Source: Syntrophales bacterium | GTDB taxonomy: Bacteria; Desulfobacterota; Syntrophia; Syntrophales; UBA5619 | Assembly: GCA_023229765.1 (NCBI GenBank) | Contig: JALNYO010000017.1 | Location: forward strand, 1-64,000 | Reading direction: 5' to 3' | DNA length: 64,000 bases | In this document: positions 8,372-17,444 of the stretch, in pieces | How the letters are laid out: every line of letters begins with the position of its first letter | How positions within the stretch are numbered: position 1 is the stretch's first letter | Position numbers and translations under genes: made by a program | The notes under the pieces: model-generated | Told to the model about the DNA's origin: nothing | What the model saw: the letters and a program-made list of their open reading frames with translations, nothing else | The model's database searches: none

Positions 8372-8450
8372 GCCGCTTACTATAGTAGCGGCTTTGCCGC
8401 ATGTCAAACAAAAAAACCGCCCGCTAACAACACGCGCTTGCGGGTAGCGG
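8372..8450 (-). promoter_or_regulatory. pyrF: candidate attenuator/leader upstream of pyrF
   Basis: Reading the minus strand, a CCCGC/GCGGG stem extended by ACCG/CGGT ends in seven T residues and lies about 140 bases ahead of the pyrF start. It is followed by two mutually exclusive small hairpins built on GCGGC/GCCGC and GCCGCT/AGCGGC. A 16-codon frame (MTATRKRVLLAGGFFV) starts with an ATG at the base of the stem and ends just after the T-run. This resembles pyrimidine-responsive attenuation leaders, although a Shine-Dalgarno for the leader is not evident. Confidence 0.4.
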
Positions 8451-8526
8451 TCATTTATGTTTTAATCGCCTTAAAATGTTTATGGCTGATAAGAATAACA
8501 GATGCAATTAATCGGGGAGAAAACTG

Positions 8527-9129
8527 ATGGACAAACCACAAAAGGGGGAAAAGACCAGTTGGAAACCGGGCAACGTCCTTTACCCGGCGCCGCCGGTTCT
8601 GGTAAGCTGCGGAGGGTTTCGGGACTGGAAAGAGAACCTGATAACCATCGCCTGGGCAGGCAATGTCTGCAGCGATCCGCCCATGCTGTCGATTTCCGTT
8701 CGTCCCGAAAGATACTCCTATGAGATTATCCGCACTACCGGCGAATTTGTGGTCAATGTGCCCTCATTGAAACTTGCCAGGGCGGTGGACTGGTGCGGCG
8801 TTGTTTCCGGGCGGGACGAAGACAAGTTTGCCGGCGCCGGGTTAACGTCCCAACGGGCGCTGAAGGTACGGGCGCCGATAGTCAGCGAATGTCCGATCAA
8901 CATCGAATGTATCGTAAAGAAATCGATGGAGCTTGGTTCGCATACGCTGTTCATAGCAGAGGTGGTCGCCGTCCAGGTTTCAGCCGGCCTGATTGACGGA
9001 AAGGGTAAGTTTCATATAGAGAAAAGCGGTCTGTTGTCCTTTGTTCATGGCCAGTATTTTGCGCTGGGGCGTCGTCTGGGCGGCTTTGGCTTTTCCGTGC
9101 GCAAAGGCAGTCGTAAAGCCAAAACATGA
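8527..9129 (+). CDS. flavin reductase family protein
   Basis: This 200-residue protein has the FMN-binding split-barrel fold: VLVSCGG, then ITIAWAGNVCSDPPMLSISVRPERYSYEII and FVVNVPS, the usual FMN phosphate and isoalloxazine contact strands. Members reduce flavin with NAD(P)H or bind FMN in anaerobic electron transfer. The anaerobic branch, which uses the conserved WAG..CSDPP segment, fits best. GGGGAG precedes the ATG by eight bases. The last residues are basic (RKGSRKAKT). No operon partner follows, because a repeat element starts immediately downstream. Confidence 0.8.
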   Translation: MDKPQKGEKTSWKPGNVLYPAPPVLVSCGGFRDWKENLITIAWAGNVCSDPPMLSISVRPERYSYEIIRTTGEFVVNVPSLKLARAVDWCGVVSGRDEDKFAGAGLTSQRALKVRAPIVSECPINIECIVKKSMELGSHTLFIAEVVAVQVSAGLIDGKGKFHIEKSGLLSFVHGQYFALGRRLGGFGFSVRKGSRKAKT

Positions 9130-9142
9130 AATCTGTTTAGCC

Positions 9143-9275
9143 AATTGCAAAACCATTTGTCATTCCCGAAAGCGAAGCTTAATGTTCATAATATGGTTTT
9201 TCAAGCAGTTAGAACCAGATTCCCGCTCAGAATCGTTGCGGGAATGACAAGAATGGAGAGTTTTGCAATTACCTC
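9143..9275 (-). mobile_element. MITE-like palindromic repeat, family A, copy 1
   Basis: This element of about 133 bp ends in AATTGCAAAAC and GTTTTGCAATT inverted termini and contains nested inverted GTCATTCCCG/CGGGAATGAC segments. It is nearly identical in reverse complement to the copy at 12216-12347. Its central module AGCGAAGCTTAATGTTCAT replaces a different 13-base stretch in that copy. Confidence 0.75.
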
Positions 9276-9342
9276 TATTGATGTAGCAGTTACTTGATAT
9301 TTTCCATTGTCAGGTAGGGTTTGTCCGGCCCCTGCCATATTA

Positions 9343-10185
9343 TCAGCGGGTCAGAAGGACGGGGATGTCGCTTTTCCGGATAATCAAAGAGGTTATTGAT
9401 CCCAGCACCAGTTCCCTTAGCATGTTGTGTCCGTATGCGCCCATGACCAGCAAATCCGCTGTTCCTTCGCCAGTGAATTTGAGTAGTTCCATCTCCTCGT
9501 TTCCCGTAAGGACCGTGGTTTTTTTCTGAATTGCGAAAGGCGACAGATAATCCGCTGCTTTTTGGGCGGTTTCCTCTCCCCATTTATGATCATTGGCGAT
9601 GATGATTACCGTCAGAGGCCATTCGGTCAACTTCGCCAATTCCGCCGCCAGATTCAGGGCCTTCCGGGCAGGGGCGCTGCCGTCATAGGCTATGGCCATG
9701 CTGTGTATTTCACGGTATTGTCCAGGCGTTACAAAAACCGGTTTTCCGGAACGTCGGACTACGGATTGAGTGGTGGAGCCGAGGAGCGCCCCGTCGTCAA
9801 TATGAAAATGCTCCCCGCGCTGGGCGAGAAGTATCCAGTCGCAACGGCTCTGACCTTCCGCAATGATGACGTCGTCGATTATCCCGGTTATTTTTTTTGT
9901 CCGGGGATTAATTCCCCTCGCCGCGCACTGTTTCCGGAACTCCTCGATGATTGTTTCGGCACTGGCATTAAGGCTGTTTTCAATGGCGGGGATAAACTCT
10001 TCGTAGGATGGTATTCCGGAACCGGATACATCCGTAAAAACAGGCCCATGAAGAAGTCTCAGGTCTATGACATGCAGGCCCGTCAGGTTGGCTTTTAGCT
10101 TTTCGGCAAGATAGATGCCATACGAAACGGCAACCCTGGCGTGTCCGGAACCGTCAATCGGTATCAGTATATCCTGGATAATCAT
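9343..10185 (-). CDS. universal stress protein, tandem UspA domains
   Basis: This 280-residue protein consists of two UspA domains. The first starts IIQDILIPIDGSGHARVAVSYG. The second starts about residue 155 (HSMAIAYDGSAPARKALNLA) and ends with the nucleotide-binding GxxGx9GS-type motif MGAYGHNMLRELVLGSITSL. The intact motif in the second half suggests ATP binding there. AAAGGAGG lies six bases before the chosen ATG; a longer in-frame extension lacks a binding site. It is a single gene, with a MITE repeat just past its stop. The role is presumed general stress or energy-status response. Confidence 0.85.
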   Translation of the reverse strand: MIIQDILIPIDGSGHARVAVSYGIYLAEKLKANLTGLHVIDLRLLHGPVFTDVSGSGIPSYEEFIPAIENSLNASAETIIEEFRKQCAARGINPRTKKITGIIDDVIIAEGQSRCDWILLAQRGEHFHIDDGALLGSTTQSVVRRSGKPVFVTPGQYREIHSMAIAYDGSAPARKALNLAAELAKLTEWPLTVIIIANDHKWGEETAQKAADYLSPFAIQKKTTVLTGNEEMELLKFTGEGTADLLVMGAYGHNMLRELVLGSITSLIIRKSDIPVLLTR

Positions 10186-10395
10186 AGCGGCCTCCTTTGG
10201 GGGTAAACTTCGAATTTTTTCCATCATAACACAATTTCAGATTTTGTAAATATCATGCTTGCATTTCGATACTTTTCACTTGACAGTAAAAAGACTTGGT
10301 GAAATGAAACAAAAAAAGTGGCAGGGTTGCGACCAGTCTCACCTTGTTGATTATCTCTCTGCCTCAAAGCTTCTTTTCAGGGAAACTATCGTTAA

Positions 10396-12144
10396 ATGAA
10401 CAGGAAAAAAGGCAAGGATTTACAAGGGAATGTATGGTCTGAACCTATTGGTTTGACCGTGCCTGATTTTGTTGATCTTCTTCCCGATGCCTCATTCATG
10501 ATCGACTGCGACGGCAAGGTAATTCTCTGGAACCATGCGATGGAAGAGATGACCGGCGTTGCGGCTACGGAGATGCTGGGTCGCGGGAATTACGAATATG
10601 CCCTCCCTTTTTATGCCTCAAGACGACCGATGCTTATTGATATGGTTTTGCACCCTGAACATGATTTTTCTAATCAATATTATTTGTTCACGAAAAATGA
10701 CGTCATGCTCTCCGGTGAAGCTGTTGTGCCGAATCTCAGGGGGATGAAGCGCCATCTATGGGGAAGGGCGATGCTGTCAAGAGACAGCCACGGGGAGATT
10801 ATTGGCGCCGTGGAGACACTCCGGGATATTACGGATGTAAAATTTTCGCTTGACCGTTTACTCTTAGAGACCGAGAAATACCACCAAGCATTTGAGAATA
10901 TTCAGGATGTTTATTACGAAGTGAGCCTCGACGGTACATTCATGGAGATTTCTCCTTCCGTAAAAAATGTCCTGGGATGGCAAAGAGAGGAGCTGATTGG
11001 AACATCGATTGCGCATCTTTACGCCAATCCTGCCGATCGGGATGTTTTTCTGCAGAGCATAACCAGCGAAGGCGGGGTCTATGATTATGAGATTCGGTTA
11101 AAGCACCAGGATGGTTCATTGCTCAATATTTCCATAAATGCGCGATACTTTCCCGGCAACGATCGCGAACCCCCCCGCAATATCGGCTCCATGCGTAATA
11201 TCACCCAGCGCAAGAAGATAGAGGAAGCGCTCCGGATCAGTGAAGAGCGGTACCGGACGTTGATTGAGAATATACCCGTCGCGGTAAACCGGACTACGCC
11301 GCCGCCGCACGGCCGTTTTCTTATGGTCAATCCCGCATATTTAAGGATGTTTGGTTTTTCCAGCGAGGCTGAGGCGCTGATGGCCGACCCGGCGGAAATA
11401 TATTTTGATCCCGCGGAAAGGAAAACTTTTGCCCAACGGATTTTTGAATGGGGCGGTTTGAAAGATTATGAGATGCGGTTCCGTAAAAGAGACGGCACCC
11501 CCTTGTGGGGAGCGATGACCGCGAAGGCGGTATATGACAAAGAGAGCGGCAAGGCGCTCTTTTTTGACTGCATAATTGAAGATATAACCGCTCGTAAGAA
11601 GACCGAGGCGGAGATACTACAACTTGCCTATTACGACGGATTGACCGGGCTTCCCAATCGTTCCCTTTTTCTGGATCGTCTGCAGATGGCCATAGCCCGC
11701 TCCGCCCGGGAGAAGAACATGGTCGTTCTGATGATGTTTGATCTGGATCTCTTCAAGGACGTAAACGACACCATGGGGCATCCGGCGGGTGACAAACTGC
11801 TGAAGGCAGTGGCCGAACGTCTTTTGCGCCGTCTGCGCAAGAGCGATACAATAGCCCGTCTGGGGGGAGACGAGTTCATGGTCATCTACACCGGCGTCAG
11901 TGAGTGCAGACAGGCCGATATGCTGGCCGTAAAGCTTTTGAATGTCTTCAGCAGGCCTTTTTTGTTAGGCGACGTTCCTGTAAGGATTACGGCAAGCGTC
12001 GGCGTTGCCGTTTATCCGGAGGACGCGGGCGATCTGGACATGATGCTCCGCAATGTAGATATTGCCTTGTACAAGGCAAAGGATGACGGCGGGAACTCAA
12101 GTCGGCGTTATTCAGGTGAAAATGAATTGATGCATAAAAAGTAG
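10396..12144 (+). CDS. PAS-PAS-PAS diguanylate cyclase
   Basis: This 582-residue soluble sensor has three PAS domains (about residues 20-150, 160-280 and 285-405) followed by a GGDEF domain (about 410-575). The catalytic GGDEF is intact at residues 490-494. An inhibitory I-site RKSD sits five residues upstream, so product inhibition by cyclic-di-GMP is expected. No membrane segment or EAL domain is seen. The protein should make cyclic-di-GMP in response to a cytoplasmic ligand or redox cue sensed by PAS. It stands alone between repeat elements. Confidence 0.9.
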   Translation: MNRKKGKDLQGNVWSEPIGLTVPDFVDLLPDASFMIDCDGKVILWNHAMEEMTGVAATEMLGRGNYEYALPFYASRRPMLIDMVLHPEHDFSNQYYLFTKNDVMLSGEAVVPNLRGMKRHLWGRAMLSRDSHGEIIGAVETLRDITDVKFSLDRLLLETEKYHQAFENIQDVYYEVSLDGTFMEISPSVKNVLGWQREELIGTSIAHLYANPADRDVFLQSITSEGGVYDYEIRLKHQDGSLLNISINARYFPGNDREPPRNIGSMRNITQRKKIEEALRISEERYRTLIENIPVAVNRTTPPPHGRFLMVNPAYLRMFGFSSEAEALMADPAEIYFDPAERKTFAQRIFEWGGLKDYEMRFRKRDGTPLWGAMTAKAVYDKESGKALFFDCIIEDITARKKTEAEILQLAYYDGLTGLPNRSLFLDRLQMAIARSAREKNMVVLMMFDLDLFKDVNDTMGHPAGDKLLKAVAERLLRRLRKSDTIARLGGDEFMVIYTGVSECRQADMLAVKLLNVFSRPFLLGDVPVRITASVGVAVYPEDAGDLDMMLRNVDIALYKAKDDGGNSSRRYSGENELMHKK

Positions 12145-12215
12145 TTCAGTTGAGCAGGCGCTGTTTTTAGATAACGACGATACGGATGATTCGAAAAATG
12201 AATAATTTGTTTCCC

Positions 12216-12347
12216 GAGGTAATTGCAAAACTCCCCATTCTTGTCATTCCCGCAACGATTCTGAGCGGGAATCTGGTTCTAACTGCTTGAAAAACCATAT
12301 TCCCGATAAAGACATTCGGGAATGACAAATGGTTTTGCAATTGCCTC
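12216..12347 (+). mobile_element. MITE-like palindromic repeat, family A, copy 2
   Basis: The termini are GAGGTAATTGCAAAAC and GTTTTGCAATTGCCTC, with internal GTCATTCCCGCAACGATTCT and its partial inverse. It lies 55 bases before the aminotransferase gene. The palindromic form could fold into a long hairpin in RNA and could separate the two flanking transcripts. Confidence 0.8.
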
Positions 12348-12401
12348 TCCCGGATAATTTTACCGGGCAACCAGAAACTTTTTTTTGAAAGGTGAAAAAA
12401 A

Positions 12402-13583
12402 ATGACCGTAGCAAAAAAAATACAGGGATTTATGACGGCGGGCTCCTTTATTCGCAAGATGTTTGAGGAGGGAGCTCGGCTGAAGCAGAAATATGGGGAG
12501 GAAAATGTCTTCGATTTCAGTCTTGGCAATCCGAATCTGGAGGCGCCGGCAGCTTTCAAAAAAAGACTCCGTGATATTGCCTCTTCGGAAGGCTTGGGAA
12601 TGCATATGTATATGCAGAATGCCGGTTATCCCGAGACACGCGCGGCCGTTGCGAAGGAACTTAATGCAGCTCAGGGGGTAAGTCTTTCAGCCGAGGAAAT
12701 TATCATGACCTGTGGCGCCGGCGGGGCCTTGAATGTTATTCTGAAAACAATCCTCGATCCGGGCGAGGAGGTTATCAGCCCCGCGCCGTTTTTTATGGAG
12801 TACCGCTTTTATGTTGATAACGCCGGCGGCGCCCTGCGCATCGTGCCGACACGGGATGATTTTTCTCTGGATCTCGACGCGATCCGGGAGGCAATAAACG
12901 AAAAAACCCGAGCCGTTTTACTCAATTCGCCCAACAATCCCACCGGAAAGATTTACGATGAATCGTCTATCCGGGCGCTGGCGGAGATTCTGAGGCAAAG
13001 CAGGGCTAAGTACAATCAGGAAATCTTTCTCATTTCCGATGAACCATACCGGGAAATCGTCTATGACGGAAACAGGGCGTCCAGCATCCTGGCCGCCTAC
13101 AACTCCAGCTTTATCGCCACCTCTTATTCAAAGAGCCTTTCCGTCCCTGGGGAGCGGATCGGCTATATCGCGGTGAATCCGGCAATAGATGATCTCAAGG
13201 AGGTCATCGGAGGGCTTGTTCTTTGCAACCGGATTCTCGGTTTCGTCAATGCCCCCGCCCTTATGCAGCGCATTATCGCCGGGCTGGAAGGGGTGAAGAT
13301 TGATGTGGAGTCATACAGGCGCAAGCGAGATCTCCTCTGCGACGGCCTTTCTGCTGCCGGATATGCTTTGCGCAAACCGGAAGGGACGTTCTACCTTTTT
13401 CTCAAAACGCCGATTGCCGATGATGTCCGTTTCGCCGATCTCCTTCGTGAGAAAAGAATCCTCGTTGTTCCCGGAAGCGGTTTCTACGGCCCCGGACATA
13501 TCCGGATTGCCTATTGTGTGGAAGACTCAACAATTACAGGAGCTATGGAAGGATTCCGGGAAGCGCTGGCAGAGATTCGCTGA
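12402..13583 (+). CDS. class I/II PLP-dependent aminotransferase
   Basis: This 393-residue fold-type I aminotransferase carries the PLP-lysine segment SYSKSLSVPGERIGYI with Lys244. NSPNNPTGKIYDESSI and SDEPYREIVYDG are the cofactor-binding Asn and Asp-Tyr segments, and a C-terminal arginine for the substrate carboxylate lies in GPGHIRIAYC. The family covers aspartate, alanine and aromatic aminotransferases, so the donor and acceptor cannot be fixed from sequence. AAAGGTG precedes the ATG by about eight bases. The gene converges on ligA, the two stops being 24 bases apart. Confidence 0.85.
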   Translation: MTVAKKIQGFMTAGSFIRKMFEEGARLKQKYGEENVFDFSLGNPNLEAPAAFKKRLRDIASSEGLGMHMYMQNAGYPETRAAVAKELNAAQGVSLSAEEIIMTCGAGGALNVILKTILDPGEEVISPAPFFMEYRFYVDNAGGALRIVPTRDDFSLDLDAIREAINEKTRAVLLNSPNNPTGKIYDESSIRALAEILRQSRAKYNQEIFLISDEPYREIVYDGNRASSILAAYNSSFIATSYSKSLSVPGERIGYIAVNPAIDDLKEVIGGLVLCNRILGFVNAPALMQRIIAGLEGVKIDVESYRRKRDLLCDGLSAAGYALRKPEGTFYLFLKTPIADDVRFADLLREKRILVVPGSGFYGPGHIRIAYCVEDSTITGAMEGFREALAEIR

Positions 13584-13607
13584 TTGGCGATTTTTGACAT
13601 TGAACGC

Positions 13608-15944
13608 TTAACGCTGCCAATCATCGACAATCTTAAAACCACTGAAGCCGTCATCCACAGTTTCTTCAGTGTATTCAATGTAATCGACGCGGGCGGGTGG
13701 TGTCCCTGTTTTACACCACAAAAGCATTTCTTCAGCGTTGTCGCTTTTCCCCTCGAAAACAGTCTCCACTCGGCCGTCCGGGAGATTTTTCACCCACCCG
13801 GAAAGTCCGAGGGCGAGGGCCTGTTTGAGGGTGTTTGCCCGGAAGAAGACCCCCTGGACGCGTCCGGCAATAGTGACGTGGAATCTCTTTTTATCTAAAA
13901 GTGTCAGAAAAGAATCCTCGTCGAGGATTGGCGTCCCGGCCTTGCGCGCCTTTTCAATTTTGGAACCGGGCGCCTCGCCTGCGACCACATAACTTGTTTT
14001 CTTTGTAACAGAACTCTCCACAGTCCCCCCCAAAGATTCTACAAGGAGTTTTGCCTCATTGCGGCCCAGGTTGGGGAGTGTCCCAGTGAAAACGAAGTAT
14101 TTGCCGGAAAGGGGAGCCTCCGAAAGGGAGTTATCAATTACCGGCGATACGCCGGCTAACCGCAGTTTTTCAATAACGCGCAGGTTTGCCTGCTCCCGGA
14201 AAAAACTGGCGATGGATGTGGCGACCTCAGGACCGATATCCTTTATTGTTTGCAACTCCGAGATGTCAGCAGTGGCAAGGGCATCCAGATTTCTGTATCT
14301 GGCGGCAAGGAGCTTGGCCGTCCGTTCGCCGACATGACGGATCCCAAGGGCATAAATCAATCGCGCCAGCGACGGCCTTTTGGCCCGTCCAATCGCTTCG
14401 AGTAAATTTGTGGCCGATTTATCCGCCATTCTTTCCATGGCGAGCAGTTTCTCCTTAGTCAGGAAAAACAGGTCGGCCGGGTCGCCGACCAGCGAATCGG
14501 CAACGAGCTGCGCCGCCAGCTTATCCCCCATGCCGTCTATATCGAGCGCCGCCCGGGAGGCAAAATGGGAAATGTGTTCACGCAGTTGGGCCTGACATGA
14601 GAGGTTTACACATCTTACCGCCACTTCTCCTTCGATTCTGACAACTTGCGACCCGCACTCCGGGCATTTCTCCGGCATTGTGAAAGGCCTCTCCCGGCCA
14701 TTTCTGCTGCCCTTAAGAACCGAAACAATCTCCGGAATGACATCGCCCGCCCTCTGAACTATGACGGTGTCGCCGATGCGGATGTCCTTATTGGAGATAT
14801 TGTCCTCATTATGCAGCGTTGCCCTGCTTACCGTCACCCCTCCGACGCGAATCGGCGTCAATACTGCGACCGGCGTCAGAACGCCCGTTCTGCCGACCTG
14901 AACGATGATGTCTTCAAGAATCGTTTGCTCCTGAACAGGGGCAAACTTGCAGGCAATCGCCCAGCGGGGGCTTCGGGACACCGCCCCGAGCTGTTCCTGG
15001 ATTCTCAGATTATCAACCTTGATAACAACGCCATCTATTTCGTAGGGAAGCCCCTCGCGGATTTCGTTAATGTGATGATAATATTCGATACATTCATCCA
15101 AACCAATGCGACGGCGAATCAGCGGATTGACCTGAAAGCCCCACTGGGAAAGGGCCGTAAGGATGTCGGTGTGACTCTGGAAGGGAATTCCTTCAACGCC
15201 GCCAAGCGCGTAACAGAACAGGGTGAGGGGTCTGCGCGCGGTGATCCGCGAGTCCAACTGGCGCAGAGAGCCGGCCGCCGCATTGCGCGGGTTGGCGAAC
15301 GGAGGGAGGCCTTCCTGGTCGCGGCGCTGGTTAAGTTTTTGCAGCACCGCCCTTTCCATGCAGATCTCCCCGCGGATTTCGATTTTTTCCGGTACGGCGA
15401 TGGTTTCTGTTTGCTGAGGGGCGGGGGAGGAATGTGCTTGAGGGATTTGCAAGGGCACGGTCGGTATTGTGCGAATGTTCGAAGTCACATTTTCTCCGAC
15501 AGCGCCGTCCCCCCGGGTGGAACCAGTTGCCAGCCGGCCGTTTAAGTATAGGAGATTGACGGCAAGACCGTCCAGCTTAGGCTCGACGGTGTAAAGGATA
15601 GCGTCAGCTTCGGAAAGCTGCCGACAGCGACGGTCAAAGTCGCGGATCTCACCATCGGAAAAGATGTTGTTTTTCATTGGGAAAACGTCTTTGAGGCTTA
15701 ACATCGGGGTTAGATGGGCGACCGGACTGAATTTTTCCAAGGGAGGCGCGCCTACCCGCTGAGTTGGCGAATCCGGCGTGACCAAATCCGGGAATTCTTC
15801 CTCAATCTCTGCGACTGTCCGAAGAAGGAGATCATACTCGGCATCGGTTATCTCCGGATCATCCATCTGATAATAACGCCTGTTGTGGTGGTGGATAGCC
15901 GTGCGCAACTGACTGATCCTGGTTTGGGCCTCTTCACGATTCAC
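13608..15944 (-). CDS. ligA: NAD-dependent DNA ligase fused to C-terminal acylphosphatase domain
   Basis: Residues 1-685 are a complete LigA. They include the Ia domain, the adenylation motif EPKLDG with Lys123, an OB fold, a four-cysteine zinc finger (CPECG ... CVNLSC), helix-hairpin-helix repeats and a C-terminal BRCT domain (about 600-680). The frame then continues without a break into about 93 residues of a full acylphosphatase: GRVQGVFFRANT and GWVKNLPDGRVE, with the catalytic Arg and Asn both present. LigA is usually about 670 residues. GTG is the start, after AGGGG. LigA seals nicks in replication and repair; acylphosphatase cleaves acyl phosphates. The benefit of the fusion is unknown. 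Confidence 0.9.
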   Translation of the reverse strand: MNREEAQTRISQLRTAIHHHNRRYYQMDDPEITDAEYDLLLRTVAEIEEEFPDLVTPDSPTQRVGAPPLEKFSPVAHLTPMLSLKDVFPMKNNIFSDGEIRDFDRRCRQLSEADAILYTVEPKLDGLAVNLLYLNGRLATGSTRGDGAVGENVTSNIRTIPTVPLQIPQAHSSPAPQQTETIAVPEKIEIRGEICMERAVLQKLNQRRDQEGLPPFANPRNAAAGSLRQLDSRITARRPLTLFCYALGGVEGIPFQSHTDILTALSQWGFQVNPLIRRRIGLDECIEYYHHINEIREGLPYEIDGVVIKVDNLRIQEQLGAVSRSPRWAIACKFAPVQEQTILEDIIVQVGRTGVLTPVAVLTPIRVGGVTVSRATLHNEDNISNKDIRIGDTVIVQRAGDVIPEIVSVLKGSRNGRERPFTMPEKCPECGSQVVRIEGEVAVRCVNLSCQAQLREHISHFASRAALDIDGMGDKLAAQLVADSLVGDPADLFFLTKEKLLAMERMADKSATNLLEAIGRAKRPSLARLIYALGIRHVGERTAKLLAARYRNLDALATADISELQTIKDIGPEVATSIASFFREQANLRVIEKLRLAGVSPVIDNSLSEAPLSGKYFVFTGTLPNLGRNEAKLLVESLGGTVESSVTKKTSYVVAGEAPGSKIEKARKAGTPILDEDSFLTLLDKKRFHVTIAGRVQGVFFRANTLKQALALGLSGWVKNLPDGRVETVFEGKSDNAEEMLLWCKTGTPPARVDYIEYTEETVDDGFSGFKIVDDWQR

Positions 15945-15990
15945 GGCTTTTCCCCTGCTGAACCATCGTTTGCCAATGGTTCTAATCCGT

Positions 15991-16093
15991 AACTACTCAG
16001 GTTGTTTAGACTGTAGTCTGTTAGGACTGCGCAACGAACGAATCAATGCCCCCAACCTACCTAAACACCTACAGACTATCCACCTGAGTAGTT
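15991..16093 (+). repeat. family B inverted-repeat element, copy 1
   Basis: This 103-bp element has 11-base inverted ends AACTACTCAGG / CCTGAGTAGTT. A reverse-complement copy lies at 17445-17539, so the two bracket the small gene at 16097, the HIT gene and the LapA-like gene. It overlaps no coding sequence. Confidence 0.75.
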
Positions 16094-16096
16094 GCT

Positions 16097-16372
16097 CTAA
16101 TCCTTTATCAGACGCAGCTTCGGTTTCCCTTTTTCCCTCTTTGCAACAGTTATTGGTCCGGGTTTTTGCCGTTTCATGATCTGTTCGTTAAATATTTCAT
16201 TCTTGGCGCGGACGGCATTGATGATGAAAAAGATAATCACGCCCTTTTCCCAGTCTTTTGACGGTTCGAAATTTTCCATTCGCGTTTTGTATTTTTTCCA
16301 TAAGGAGGCCAGGGATGCCTCGTCTAAGGAAAGTATCTGCTGCGCCATTTTGTCAAGGGATGATTCCAGCAT
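16097..16372 (-). CDS. conserved small hypothetical protein, 91 aa
   Basis: This 91-residue, basic, mostly helical protein (SLDEASLASLWKKYKTRMENF, then a hydrophobic GVIIFFIINAVRAKN stretch and a lysine-rich tail ending KPKLRLIKD) is preceded by GGGAGG nine bases before the ATG, which supports translation. The hydrophobic stretch is only about ten residues, too short to be a confident membrane helix. I do not recognise the family. It lies between ligA and the HIT gene and is bracketed by the inverted family B repeats. Confidence 0.6.
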   Translation of the reverse strand: MLESSLDKMAQQILSLDEASLASLWKKYKTRMENFEPSKDWEKGVIIFFIINAVRAKNEIFNEQIMKRQKPGPITVAKREKGKPKLRLIKD

Positions 16373-16593
16373 TTATTATGCCTCCCGCCTCATTCGTGCG
16401 CTATACTAATTGGAGAGGACTTTAAAGTCAAATAGTAAAAATGGCGATCCTGGAAGCTAAATAATACTTGTCTTTTTAATCAGCTCATTATATTCATCAA
16501 CGCGCTTTCCTTTCGCGGGCCAACGAAGTTGCCGCCGCGGGGAGCGACAGAGTTAACTATTGGAATCATCGTTTTACTTGCCGGAGGTGTTGA

Positions 16594-17085
16594 ATGGAGG
16601 TAATTTTCGCTCCGTGGCGAGAGGCCTATATAAAAGGCCCAAAGCCCACTGGTTGCGTTTTGTGCCGCGATTCCTCGCGTGACGAAGAACTTGTCGTTTA
16701 TGAGGGCAGGACTGTGTACGTAATGGTTAACAGATATCCATACACAGGCGGTCATCTAATGGTTGTGCCGGTTCGCCATTTGGGAAGCTTGAAGGATATC
16801 CAGCAAGAAGAGCGGACGGAGATATTTTCGCTTGTTGATATTTCTGTCCAGATATTGACAGAGGCGATGAAGCCGGAGGGCTTCAATATCGGGATGAATC
16901 TGGGAAAGACCGCCGGCGCCGGCATTGACGATCATCTCCATTGCCACATTGTTCCGCGCTGGGCCGGGGATACAAATTTCACGACCGTAATCGGCGATAT
17001 CCGCGTGATCCCTGCGGACGTTTTTGCAACCGCCCGGGAACTGCGGCCATATTTTAATCAATTTAAACTGGGGGACAACAGATGA
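16594..17085 (+). CDS. HIT-family nucleotide hydrolase/phosphorylase
   Basis: This 163-residue histidine-triad protein has its catalytic HxHxH at His114, His116 and His118 in HLHCHIVPRW. The N-terminal CVLCRDSS is a partial zinc-type CxxC, and NRYPYTGGHLMVVPVRH is the nucleotide-binding strand. The longer C-terminal tail and the GMNLGKTAGAG loop resemble the bacterial Ap4A phosphorylase/hydrolase-like branch. The likely substrate is a dinucleoside polyphosphate or AMP-linked compound. GGAGG precedes the ATG. The stop overlaps the ATG of the LapA-like gene, so the two are coupled. Confidence 0.85.
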   Translation: MEVIFAPWREAYIKGPKPTGCVLCRDSSRDEELVVYEGRTVYVMVNRYPYTGGHLMVVPVRHLGSLKDIQQEERTEIFSLVDISVQILTEAMKPEGFNIGMNLGKTAGAGIDDHLHCHIVPRWAGDTNFTTVIGDIRVIPADVFATARELRPYFNQFKLGDNR

Positions 17086-17420
17086 ATGTTATCTATACCG
17101 TCATCGGGGCGATTATTGTCTTGTTTCTCGTTACCTTTTCGCTGGACAACACGGTTTCGATAAGATTGAGTTACTACGGATACTTCGAACGCTGGTTGCC
17201 TACTTATCTCTTAATTTTTCTCTCTTTTCTGATAGGCGTTATCTTTACCGGGATTCTCGGGATCGTGGAGAGATTCCGCATGACGCGCACCATAAACCGT
17301 CTCAACAAGACGATCCGGGATCTTCATCGGGAAATAAAGGTTAAGGACAGCGCCTCTTACCCTCCCTATGCGGAGACGCCAGAGAAACCAGAATTGACGG
17401 ATAACGTAAAAACTCCCTGA
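17082..17420 (+). CDS. LapA-domain (DUF1049) membrane protein
   Basis: This 112-residue protein has two membrane segments (about residues 3-21 and 42-62) separated by a short loop with SLDNTVSIRLSYYG, typical of the lipopolysaccharide-assembly LapA domain. A cytoplasmic coiled tail follows (INRLNKTIRDLHREIKVK). In E. coli LapA works with LapB to regulate LPS synthesis; no lapB is adjacent here, so the specific role is open. It is coupled by a four-base overlap to the HIT gene. Confidence 0.7.
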   Translation: MNVIYTVIGAIIVLFLVTFSLDNTVSIRLSYYGYFERWLPTYLLIFLSFLIGVIFTGILGIVERFRMTRTINRLNKTIRDLHREIKVKDSASYPPYAETPEKPELTDNVKTP

Positions 17421-17444
17421 AGGTACGCTTAAATATTTGCAAAT

